A stretch of DNA of 64,000 bases, from the NCBI RefSeq assembly GCF_900163635.1, contig NZ_FUID01000066.1, forward strand, positions 62,001 to 126,000, in the 5' to 3' direction. Source of the DNA: Leucobacter sp. 7(1) (GTDB taxonomy: Bacteria > Actinomycetota > Actinomycetes > Actinomycetales > Microbacteriaceae). The position numbers were made by a program, and so were the translations under genes. This document shows, one piece after another, positions 34,248-46,134 of the stretch (the first letter of the stretch is position 1; each line of letters begins with the position of its first letter). The notes below the pieces were generated by a model, which made no database searches, was not told the origin of the DNA, and was given only the letters and a program-made list of their open reading frames with translations.

Positions 34248-35197
34248 CGCAGCCATCCCTTCCGCTTGATGTAGGCGAGCGGAACGAGCGCAAAGATCGC
34301 GGTCGTCCCCATGACAAACCATTCCCCCCACGGCAGCGCGAGCTCGGGCATGTTGGCGAAGTTCTGCCCGTAGTACGCGGCGATCAGGGTGGGCGGCGTG
34401 AACACCGCGGTGACCACTGTGAACACCTTGATGATCTGGTTCTGCTTGAGATCGAGCGTGGTCATCAGCGACTGCTGTACATTCCGCACCTTTGCGTGCT
34501 GGAACCGCGCGTGACGCCGCCCACCCTGGATATCCGAGAGGAGGGTTGAGTAGTCCTGTTCAGCGTGGCCACTGGATCGACGCACGCGCCGAGCCGCCCG
34601 CTCCAGCATGAGCTGACCCTGCACCGTGCGGGCGATCAGTTCCTCCGCACCACCAAGCGACACCGCCGTCTGCGCAATATCCGCGACGCCAACCTGGCGC
34701 CCCTCCATCTTGAATCCCCCGCTGCTATCGACGGCATCGTCCGCCAGGCGGTTCAGCACGAGGGAGATGCGGTCCACTGTCTGCTGCATCGCGTCGTTCA
34801 GGCCCTCAATGATGATCAAGAGGGCTTCACGGCTCGTCGCGGACTCCGGAAGCCGTGCCACACGCTCCTGCGCCGTCGCGAACGCCTCTACCGGGTGATC
34901 CGGCTCAACAGTGATGAGCAGATCGTCATTCAGTGCGATCAGGATCGGCGCGCCGGTGAAAACGGTCTCGGATGCCGATGCCGGCGCGTCAGGCAGCGGG
35001 AGATCCACGGGCAGCACCGCGAAGTTCTGCTCATAGATCGGATGTCGCACTTCGCGGTTCAGCGACAGGCCGTATTGGCGGTGAATGTTGGCGAGCATCG
35101 CCCGGTCGGAGGCGCGCACTCGGAGCCAGCCGCTGCGGGGCAGATCTGCCGCAGTCAGCTCCTCAGTGTGTACAGTCTGGGATGTCTTCTCAGTCAT
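34244..35197 (-). CDS. CorA-like channel protein with GQN in place of GMN (paralog 2)
   Basis: 317 residues, ATG 35197; the open frame upstream is not family-like. Same layout as paralog 1: N-terminal alpha/beta cytoplasmic domain, long helix with LDLKQNQIIKVFTVVTAVF, then AAYYGQNFANMPEL at the pore-mouth position and the end YIKRKGWLR. The KQNQIIK segment is standard in CorA. Preceded 68 bases upstream by a single-span microprotein gene; coupled to paralog 1 downstream. Confidence 0.83.
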   Translation of the reverse strand: MTEKTSQTVHTEELTAADLPRSGWLRVRASDRAMLANIHRQYGLSLNREVRHPIYEQNFAVLPVDLPLPDAPASASETVFTGAPILIALNDDLLITVEPDHPVEAFATAQERVARLPESATSREALLIIIEGLNDAMQQTVDRISLVLNRLADDAVDSSGGFKMEGRQVGVADIAQTAVSLGGAEELIARTVQGQLMLERAARRVRRSSGHAEQDYSTLLSDIQGGRRHARFQHAKVRNVQQSLMTTLDLKQNQIIKVFTVVTAVFTPPTLIAAYYGQNFANMPELALPWGEWFVMGTTAIFALVPLAYIKRKGWLR

Positions 35198-35265
35198 GTC
35201 GAACGTCTTTTCTTCTGGGGTCGGGGGCTCGTGTGTGGCCCCCGACCAGACATGTGGGGCTCGGG

Positions 35266-35505
35266 TTACCCGAGGGTGAGGCCGTAGAGGTGCAGGCCCG
35301 CGAAGCAGGCAATAATGCCGGCGTACAGCACCACCACTGCCCAAATGATCTCTTTCTCGATCTTGGAGGTCTGCGCGCGGACAGGCTCGTTCTTCGCGAG
35401 CGAGCGCTCGGTGCCGGGCGCATCAGTGCCCAGGTTGTTGAGCTCAAGGCGTGAGCTCCACACATTGGGTGAGGTGCTTGAGGTCTGCAGGTTCTTGGTC
35501 GACAT
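35266..35505 (-). CDS. Single-span membrane microprotein B
   Basis: 79 residues, ATG 35505 chosen for GAAGGA seven bases upstream. The N-terminal ~50 residues are polar and Ser/Thr/Asn-rich. One span follows (WAVVVLYAGIIACFAGLHLY) and the protein ends YGLTLG. The G-L-H...Y-G-L segment also occurs in microprotein A at 36570-36899, so the two are probably paralogs. It sits between CorA-like paralogs 3 and 2 in the same direction, suggesting an accessory or regulatory subunit. No known family recognised. Confidence 0.62.
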   Translation of the reverse strand: MSTKNLQTSSTSPNVWSSRLELNNLGTDAPGTERSLAKNEPVRAQTSKIEKEIIWAVVVLYAGIIACFAGLHLYGLTLG

Positions 35506-35580
35506 GTTCGTGTCCTTCGGGTTGCGGTTCGTCATTCAGGTCGCGCCGCGCGGGCGGCAAGGAGCGGGTGCGCGCGGGCC

Positions 35581-36531
35581 TTAGCGCAGCCATCCGCGAC
35601 GGCGCACGTAGATCAGCGGCAGCATCGCGAACACGAAGCTCAGCACGATGATCATCGGCTCGGCGTAGGTCCAGCTCAGGATCGGCATGAGCTCGAAGTT
35701 CATGCTGTAGTAGGTCGAGAGCAGCATCACCGGGAGGAACACGGCGGTGACCACAGAGAAGACCTTGATGATTTGGTTCTGCTTCACGTTGAGCGCCAGG
35801 TTGTTGGTCTGCTGCAACAACCGGACCCGGTCGTGGACGAAGTCGATATGCGGCTCAATCGCTTCAATGTCCTCGATCAGCCGAGCCAAGTCGGCGCGGT
35901 TGTCCCAGTCGCGCCCGCGCGTCAGCGTCCGCAGGTGACGTGCCGCCTCGGCAAGAACGAGCTGACTCTCCATGCAGTGGGACAGGAGCTCTTCCATGTC
36001 CGTCAGTTCTTGCTGGGTGGTGGTGACGTCGCTCACCCCGAACTCCCGCGCCTTTTTTGTCTCCAAGCTCCGCAAGATGGCGCTCGTCTGCGTCATCATG
36101 CGCTCGCTGCTCATACTGAGGTTCGTGACAAGTTCGTCGGTGGTGTCCGCGATGCTTTCCAGAATGCTTGCGGCGATTTCGATGGGGCTGTCGCCCTCGC
36201 GGCCGTCTCGGTCCATACGGGCGAGTGCCAGATCGATGGGGGCACACCCGGTCAACGGCTCGAGCGTGATCACAACGTCACGGCCGACGGCAATCACGAT
36301 GCTCGTCTCACGGTAGGCGTTTGCGTCACGGTCAACAAAGGTGACGGCGAGGGTGACGAAGGCGCCACCGTCCCGAAACGGGGTGGCCGCCGCCTCGCGC
36401 AGGTCAGCACCCGTGTCCTCTCGGAGGCGCTCAAGCAGCTGGGGGTCGCCGCCGAGGACGCGCTGCCAGCGACCTCCGAGCATGGATTCGACGTGGCCGG
36501 AACGGGCGACGTGCGGTGGGGTCATAGTCAT
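35581..36531 (-). CDS. CorA-like channel protein with SMN in place of GMN (paralog 3)
   Basis: 316 residues, ATG 36531 with GGAAAGAGA upstream. Same cytoplasmic domain and NVKQNQIIKVFSVVTAVF helix as paralog 2. The pore-mouth motif is STYYSMNFELMPIL, so the first Gly of GMN is Ser while Met and Asn remain. It ends YVRRRGWLR. Preceded 38 bases upstream by microprotein A. Of the three it is closest to a normal CorA at the selectivity motif. Confidence 0.83.
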   Translation of the reverse strand: MTMTPPHVARSGHVESMLGGRWQRVLGGDPQLLERLREDTGADLREAAATPFRDGGAFVTLAVTFVDRDANAYRETSIVIAVGRDVVITLEPLTGCAPIDLALARMDRDGREGDSPIEIAASILESIADTTDELVTNLSMSSERMMTQTSAILRSLETKKAREFGVSDVTTTQQELTDMEELLSHCMESQLVLAEAARHLRTLTRGRDWDNRADLARLIEDIEAIEPHIDFVHDRVRLLQQTNNLALNVKQNQIIKVFSVVTAVFLPVMLLSTYYSMNFELMPILSWTYAEPMIIVLSFVFAMLPLIYVRRRGWLR

Positions 36532-36569
36532 TGTGTCTCTTTCCGGTGGGAGTAAACGCGCACGCGCGC

Positions 36570-36899
36570 TCATTCACCGTCCTTGTAGAAGGTGCTGTGT
36601 GTACCCGAGGTCGACGAGGTGCGAGTTTCAAGGCCGTAGTTCGCCACGTGCAACCCCAGCGTCACGCCGAAGGTAATGCAGGCGCTCAAGAGCACCATTC
36701 GCGTCGTGAACTTCTCGTAGCGGGTCGCGCGGCGTCTGGTCCGCTGCGGTGCCGCGGCCGCAAACACTTGGCTGTGCCACGCGCGCTGGGGCGGGTGTGA
36801 CTTCGGGCCGCTCGGGCCGTGTGAGGCGCCGTCGCGGATCTGCACGGGTGGCGTAAAGACTTGCCAGAACAGAATGGGTTCATGGATCGCTGCAGGCAT
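36570..36899 (-). CDS. Single-span membrane microprotein A
   Basis: 109 residues, ATG 36899 with GAGAGGAAG upstream. The N-terminal ~65 residues are polar and basic. One span (MVLLSACITFGVTLGLHVAN) is followed by YGLETRTSS and a short hydrophilic tail. Shares G-L-H...Y-G-L with microprotein B. First gene after the M-box riboswitch and directly upstream of CorA-like paralog 3. Unrecognised family; a small partner protein of the channel is inferred from position only. Confidence 0.62.
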   Translation of the reverse strand: MPAAIHEPILFWQVFTPPVQIRDGASHGPSGPKSHPPQRAWHSQVFAAAAPQRTRRRATRYEKFTTRMVLLSACITFGVTLGLHVANYGLETRTSSTSGTHSTFYKDGE

Positions 36900-36950
36900 G
36901 GCTGAGCTTCCTCTCACGCCTCACTGAGACGATTCGGGGATCGTGGACAT

Positions 36951-37107
36951 GCGCTTCCATGTCAGAGCTTCGGCATTGCGTGACGTAGCCAAATGGCAGC
37001 CACTTGGGGCACCCCCTTAAGCCGAGGGAACCTGTCCTGATCTTGAACATCTCTCGATGCCGTCAGATCAGTGGCCTGTGTTCACGTAAGAGCCTCACCG
37101 AACGAAG
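36951..37107 (-). promoter_or_regulatory. M-box (ykoK) magnesium riboswitch
   Basis: Reading the minus strand, the leader begins CTTCGTTCGGTGAGGCTC, continues TTACGTGAACACAGGCC, and ends AATGCCGAAGCTCTGACATG GAAG. The first segment matches the M-box start (CTTCGTTAGGTGAGGCTC in Bacillus mgtE), and the last matches its conserved close (AGTGCTAAAGCTC...GAAG). The order and spacing (~155 bases) fit. M-box RNAs fold when Mg2+ is high and shut off Mg2+ transport genes. The first gene, microprotein A, starts ~50 bases downstream. Confidence 0.85.
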
Positions 37108-37117
37108 CGCAAGCTCA

Positions 37118-37150
37118 ACAGTACCAATATTCAATCATTTGCGCAAATGA
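37118..37150 (-). promoter_or_regulatory. Promoter of the M-box operon with overlapping palindrome
   Basis: TCATTTGCGCAAATGA (37135-37150) is a perfect 16-bp palindrome. On the minus strand its TTGCGC could be a -35, followed after 17 bases by TACTGT as a weak -10, about 15 bases before the riboswitch. The centre TTGCGCAA also occurs in the ArsR-gene palindrome at 30075-30086. Confidence 0.4.
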
Positions 37151-37198
37151 CGCATGAATAGCGATTCTGTCTCGTCAGCTCCACAGCCCTAAAAATCA

Positions 37199-37231
37199 AA
37201 AAAGCCCGGTCAGATTTCTCTGACCGGGCTT
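37199..37231 (-). terminator. Intrinsic terminator downstream of tRNA-Ala
   Basis: AGCCCGGTCAGA (37203-37214) pairs with TCTGACCGGGCT (37219-37230), loop of four, and a run of T on the minus strand just after the stem. Confidence 0.85.
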
Positions 37232-37235
37232 GCGG

Positions 37236-37308
37236 TGGATCCTGGGAGAATCGAACTCCCGACATCCTGCTTGCAAAGCAGGCACTCTACCAACTGAGTT
37301 AAGGACCC
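37236..37308 (-). tRNA. tRNA-Ala (anticodon TGC)
   Basis: 73 bases with acceptor arms GGGTCCT/AGGATCC, D-loop CAGTTGGTAGA, anticodon loop TTTGCAA giving TGC, and T-loop GTTCGATTC. CCA is not fully encoded. Confidence 0.95.
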
Positions 37309-37471
37309 GTCTGGAACTTCACTTGCGTGAACTTCGCTGGGAACTCGGTATTTCTCCGAAGCAATTCGCACCCTGCGGTGCGTTTCCTTCCCGACTGAAT
37401 AACTATATCCAGGCACCCACACGCACGCAAATCCGGCGTGTCGCGGGTCTCGGAGTAGACCGGGAAAAGCA

Positions 37472-37505
37472 CTGAAGGGCAGTCGATTTCTCGACTGCCC
37501 TTCAG
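37472..37505. terminator. Hairpin between tRNA-Ile and tRNA-Ala
   Basis: CTGAAGGGCAGTCGA pairs over 15 bp with TCGACTGCCCTTCAG, loop TTTC, located downstream of tRNA-Ile on the minus strand. Confidence 0.75.
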
Positions 37506-37513
37506 GTTTTTGG

Positions 37514-37587
37514 TGGGGCTACCAGGACTTGAACCTGGGACCTCTTCATTATCAGTGAAGCGCTCTAACCACCTGAGCTATAGCCCC
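37514..37587 (-). tRNA. tRNA-Ile (anticodon GAT)
   Basis: 74 bases with acceptor arms GGGGCTA/TAGCCCC, anticodon loop CTGATAA giving GAT, and T-loop GTTCAAGTC. CCA is encoded (37511-37513). tRNA-Ile and tRNA-Ala next to gyrA is a common actinobacterial arrangement. Confidence 0.95.
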
Positions 37588-37720
37588 TTGACCAAGAAAT
37601 GACTCTACCGGAAGACCGCGCGAAATCGAAATCGAAATCGCAGCTCGGGCGCGTTCCCCTTAGATCAGGGCGCATTTTGAGGTTTTGCTTCGCCTTTTGC
37701 GTCCGACACGCCCGGAAACA

Positions 37721-37753
37721 CGAGTGCCCGATCCAATCAGGATCGGGCACTCG
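37721..37753. terminator. Terminator downstream of the gyrB-gyrA-DUF3566 unit
   Basis: CGAGTGCCCGATCC and GGATCGGGCACTCG pair over 14 bp with a five-base loop, 14 bases after the DUF3566 stop on the minus strand. Confidence 0.75.
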
Positions 37754-37766
37754 CGGAGCTCCGAAG

Positions 37767-38166
37767 CTAGTTGCTCGTGAAACCGAGCTGGAAGCCGCCG
37801 AGCACGCGAACCAGCAGGTTGTACACGAGTGAACCGATTGCGCCCAGGGCAGTGCCCACGATGACGTTCAGGATGCCCACGACAACTGAGAGACCCATCA
37901 CCTGCGGGAAGCCGATGATCTTCATCAGGCTGTTCTCTTCGCCCACGATGTCCATGAAGAGCTCGTCGACCTTACCGAACACACCGGTCTGCAGCAGGAC
38001 GGTGTAGATCAGGATCGTGGCGACGACACCGACGATCGCGAGACAGATCGATACGAGGAACGAGAACTTCACAGAGGACCAGAAGTCGACGTACACGAGC
38101 TTCAGGCGGACCTGCTTTGCAGGTGCCTTCTTTCGGGTTTTCTTGGCGAGCTTGTCTGCGACGGTA

Positions 38167-38174
<8 letters not shown>
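37767..38174 (-). CDS. DUF3566 membrane protein
   Basis: 135 residues. Basic N-terminus ([16 protein letters not shown]), two membrane spans (~38-62 and ~92-118), with the family's [15 protein letters not shown] start of the domain. Overlaps gyrA by 8 bases. This gene accompanies gyrA across actinobacteria, sometimes together with tRNA-Ile/Ala; its function is not established. Confidence 0.9.
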
Positions 38175-42757
<4,583 letters not shown>

Positions 42758-42901
42758 TCAGAGCGCTTTTTCACCCCGGATACTTCCGCACACCAGTCTA
42801 TCAAGTTTGCGCGTTGTGGCGGGGGATTACGGGCGCGTGGGGATAAGTTTCCAGTCGGGGTCCTCCCCCGCCGCGGCTGGGGAGGCGGCTCGCTCGGCGA
42901 T

Positions 42902-43393
42902 CTACCCGTAGGTGTCCCGTGGACCCCGGCCGGGAACGCTCCGCGGACCGTGGCGCCAACTTGGCGCCCCGGGCGCCAGGAACCGAAGGTCACGGATCTC
43001 CGCGCCGGGATACTCCCGGAGGATTCTGGTTAACATCTCTGCTCGCAGGCGCCGCAATTCGGTTGCCCAGGTCGTTGAGTCGCACTGAATCTGGAGTACG
43101 CCGTGACTGATTCCAATCACCTGGGTGTGTTCCGCAGTGGCTTCGCCAGCAAACTCGGCCCACTCCCCCAACAAACGCGCTTGCTCGAGCTCACCACTCC
43201 ACCCCATATCGCCCGCCATAGTGATGAGTACATCGCCGAGGGTCTTGGGGTCACGGCCCAAGCCAAATGCCTGGCCCCCGGGACTGTCCGTCGTCACGCG
43301 ACGACGGCGCCGAGACGGCTGCCCCTTCCATACGGACTTGGCATGCAAATATGCTTCGCTCGCAAAGCCGAGTTCCGCGGAACTCTCGGTCAC
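42902..43393 (-). CDS. dciA: DciA-family (DUF721) helicase-loading protein
   Basis: 163 residues, coupled to recF by ATGA. Basic N-terminus (SRRRRRVTTDSPGGQ) and a KH-like DUF721 core (LLGEWAEFAGEATAEHTQV, LQIQCDSTTWATELR). DciA proteins load the replicative helicase DnaB in bacteria without DnaC/DnaI. The C-terminal ~20 residues are Gly/Pro/Arg-rich. 171 bases separate it from gyrB. Confidence 0.9.
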   Translation of the reverse strand: MTESSAELGFASEAYLHAKSVWKGQPSRRRRRVTTDSPGGQAFGLGRDPKTLGDVLITMAGDMGWSGELEQARLLGEWAEFAGEATAEHTQVIGISHGVLQIQCDSTTWATELRRLRAEMLTRILREYPGAEIRDLRFLAPGAPSWRHGPRSVPGRGPRDTYG

Positions 43394-44598
43394 GTGCCAC
43401 TTCCCTCAGATTGGCGGCTGAATATCTGGTCCGCTGCCTCGTCCAGGATCCTTCCGGAATCAATCCGAACCCGGTGCCAGGATACTTCGTCAGGAACGTC
43501 TCCCTCAACAGCAGCGGTGACAATGACCTGCTCAAATCCCTGCACTGCTGCCATCAGTCTTCCGCGACGCTGCACATCAAGCTCCGCAAACACGTCGTCC
43601 AAGATAATCACCGGATCCCCTGCGGCAGACTCCGCGCGCAGGAGGGAGGCGAGTGCGAGCTTGAGGGAGAGCGCGAAAGACCAGGACTCCCCGTGACTCG
43701 CATAGCCCTTGACGGGAAGCTTGTTCAATTGCAGGCCGAGATCATCTCGGTGTGGCCCAATGAGAGTCACGCCTCGCTCCTGCTCCCTCCGGCGGGACCG
43801 AGTGATCGCCTCACGGAACTGCTCGGCGAGTGTTTCACGTGAAACCTCGGCGCCAAGGGAGCGGGGAGGCGATGTTTCACGTGGAACGTTCGACATCAAT
43901 AGCGTTTCTTCCATTGACTCGACGAGAGTGAGGAGTGGGCCGTGGTCAGAAGAGACGAGAGCTTCGTAACTCTCGGCAAGTGGCGCTTGAAGATCGCGAA
44001 CGAGTTCTCGTCGAGCAAGCATGATCTGGGTCCCGAAATTGACCAACTGGTCATCCCAGACCGCGAGGAGAGACTCGGGGGCGCCGCCACGCCCTCGATG
44101 CGCTTTGAGGAGCGCGGTCCGCTGCCGAACAACGCGATCGTAGTCAGCGAGGGCGCCCGCGGCCACTGGGTGCCGTGCAACCAGAGCGTCGTCGAGGAAC
44201 CGGCGCCGAACGGTAGGCTCTCCACGAACGATCGTGAGATCTTCGGGGACAAACGCAACGGAAGAGAACCAACGCGTCACTTCTCGTGGCCGAACCGCAT
44301 TCCCGTTGACCTGAGCACGGTTGGCACGATCGCGATGAATCTGAAGCTCGAGCACAACTTCACGAGAAGCCCCAACCACACGCATGCGTGCGATGGCAGA
44401 CTCGGCGCCAGCGCGCACCAGCGCGGTATCCCCGGATACACGGTGGGATCGCAGTGATGAGAAATAGGCAATGGCCTCGACCAGGTTTGTCTTCCCTTGG
44501 CCGTTGCGGCCGATCAGGAGGTTCGGCCCCGGCGCCAGTGCGAGCTCAGCGGTACGGTAGTTCCGGAAGTCGCCGAGCGAAAGATGCGCGACTCGCAC
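43390..44598 (-). CDS. recF: DNA repair and recombination protein RecF
   Basis: 402 residues. SMC-like ATPase: LSLGDFRNYRTAEL at the N-terminus, Walker A GRNGQGKTNLVEA near residue 30, signature and Walker B near the end with VIILDDVFAELD. Helps load RecA onto gapped DNA. Two parS-like sites sit inside its coding sequence. Nine bases from dnaN. Confidence 0.94.
   Translation of the reverse strand: MRVAHLSLGDFRNYRTAELALAPGPNLLIGRNGQGKTNLVEAIAYFSSLRSHRVSGDTALVRAGAESAIARMRVVGASREVVLELQIHRDRANRAQVNGNAVRPREVTRWFSSVAFVPEDLTIVRGEPTVRRRFLDDALVARHPVAAGALADYDRVVRQRTALLKAHRGRGGAPESLLAVWDDQLVNFGTQIMLARRELVRDLQAPLAESYEALVSSDHGPLLTLVESMEETLLMSNVPRETSPPRSLGAEVSRETLAEQFREAITRSRRREQERGVTLIGPHRDDLGLQLNKLPVKGYASHGESWSFALSLKLALASLLRAESAAGDPVIILDDVFAELDVQRRGRLMAAVQGFEQVIVTAAVEGDVPDEVSWHRVRIDSGRILDEAADQIFSRQSEGSGT
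43831..43887. promoter_or_regulatory. Pair of parS centromere sites inside recF
   Basis: TGTTTCACGTGAAAC (43831-43845) carries the exact 14-base palindrome GTTTCACGTGAAAC; TGTTTCACGTGGAAC (43873-43887) differs by one base. ParB, encoded at 51821, binds this sequence. Confidence 0.85.
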
Positions 44599-44607
44599 CG
44601 CAGTCCC

Positions 44608-45750
44608 CTATCGCAGCAGCAGATTTGGCTGCAGCAGGTACTTGAAGCTTTCCTCGTCGACCTCGTCCTTGCTGCGCTGGCTCGTAATGAGCACCGGGCC
44701 AGGCTTGCCGGGGTTGTCCGTCCGAGTGAAGGCGATCCGAGCGAACTCAGAGTGGGTTGACCGCAAGCCATCAAGCAGGAACTGGGGCTTGAGCGACACG
44801 ACCATGTCATCCCCCACGAGATGCGCATCAACGGTCTCCACGGCCTGTGCGGACTCGGTGCCTGCAGCTTCAAGTGTCACGGTCCCCTCAGCGAAGGAGA
44901 ACCGCAGAGCGGCCTCACGCTCGAGGACCAGGCCAACGCGACCGACGGCCTCGACGAGCTCCGCAGTGTTCACCACGGCGTAGTTGTCAACGCTCTCGGG
45001 GAAGAGCCGGCCTACGGGCGGATAGTTGCCCTTAATCAGCAGGGAGGTCACCGTCTTAGAGGCGCCAGTAAACGCAACGAGCTCCCGCTCGCCGTCCTTG
45101 ATAATTGAAACCTGCACCTGCCCATCACCTGAGAAGGTCTTCCCGACTTCCGTCACGATCTTTGACGGCACGAGAGCGGTCAGCGCGCTCTGGGCGCCGA
45201 CGTGTTCCCAGTCGATGCCCCGGGTGGCAACCCGGTAGCGATCTGTTGCAGTCAGCGTGAGGGAATTCTCATTGATCTCAAACTGCACGCCGGTGATTAC
45301 GGGCGTGACGTCGTCTTTTGACGCCGCAAGGGAGACCTGGGCGATCGCGTCCGCAAACACATCCGCGGGGACGGCGCCGGATACTTCGTCGACACGGGGA
45401 ACCTGCGGATACTCCTCAACGGGCATAGCCGGGAGGCTAAAAGAAGCTGAGCCACAACGGACCTCGACGCGACTCTCAATGAGAGAAACCTCGACGTCGG
45501 CGTGGGGCAGCCGCTGAGCGATCTCGCTCAGGAGGCGCCCGGAAACAAGAGCACGACCGGCCTGGCTCACCTGAGCGAGGACATGCGTTCGAGCGGACAC
45601 CTCATAGTCAAATGAGGAGACTGTGAGCTGTTCCCCATCAGCTTCGATGAGGGCGCCACTGAGCAGTGGCTGAGTGGGACGCTGCGGAAGCAGCTTCACC
45701 GCAAACGATACCGCCTCGCTGAATACGTCACGGTTGACGGTGAATCGCAT
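44608..45750 (-). CDS. dnaN: DNA polymerase III beta sliding clamp
   Basis: 380 residues from ATG 45750; upstream open frame is not family-like. Three repeated clamp domains form a ring on DNA that tethers the polymerase. Typical: MRFTVNRDVFSEAVSF at the start and PQFLLDGL near residue 325. The usual end is slightly altered (KYLLQPNLLLR rather than a plain PVR-type end), suggesting a short tail variation. Downstream of dnaA across oriC. Confidence 0.95.
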   Translation of the reverse strand: MRFTVNRDVFSEAVSFAVKLLPQRPTQPLLSGALIEADGEQLTVSSFDYEVSARTHVLAQVSQAGRALVSGRLLSEIAQRLPHADVEVSLIESRVEVRCGSASFSLPAMPVEEYPQVPRVDEVSGAVPADVFADAIAQVSLAASKDDVTPVITGVQFEINENSLTLTATDRYRVATRGIDWEHVGAQSALTALVPSKIVTEVGKTFSGDGQVQVSIIKDGERELVAFTGASKTVTSLLIKGNYPPVGRLFPESVDNYAVVNTAELVEAVGRVGLVLEREAALRFSFAEGTVTLEAAGTESAQAVETVDAHLVGDDMVVSLKPQFLLDGLRSTHSEFARIAFTRTDNPGKPGPVLITSQRSKDEVDEESFKYLLQPNLLLR

Positions 45751-46134
45751 GTGGCTTCTCCTCCCGCCCCGCAAGCGTGGCTGTTTCGTTGGCTTCACAA
45801 TCTTTGCACACTCAGCGGTGTGGGGCATCAGTGAGCCCCAGAACCGGACTTTTCCCCAGTTCGGAGTGCGTGATCGAGTGCCCCATAAAGATAAGAGAAT
45901 TTGTTAACAGTGTTAACGGCTGTGGATACTGTGGATAACTCGGTACTTCCCTGCTGTTCATTGAGAACTACAGCCATGTGAGTTGTTGGTGAGTTCTGGA
46001 TAGTGTGGGTCTGGCGTAATCACGCGAAATTTCTGTGGCGCCGCTTCTGCACAGGCGCCAGGAATTCCTCCACAGAAACGCCCGGGTTCTCCCCAGCTAT
46101 CCACACCCACCCCACAATCTGTGGATAACTCGAG
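45751..46134. other. oriC region between dnaN and dnaA
   Basis: About 380 non-coding bases with clustered DnaA-box-like sequences: TGTGGATAC (45921-45929), TGTGGATAA (45930-45938), TATCCACAC (46098-46106), TGTGGATAA (46120-46128). TTGTTAACAGTGTTAAC at 45901-45917 is AT-rich and repeat-like, a candidate unwinding element. Position between dnaA and dnaN is the usual actinobacterial origin. Part of it also serves as dnaN promoter. Confidence 0.8.

Noticed and set aside
37615-37641. GAAATC short tandem repeat
   Set aside because: Only three copies in intergenic sequence; no role evident.
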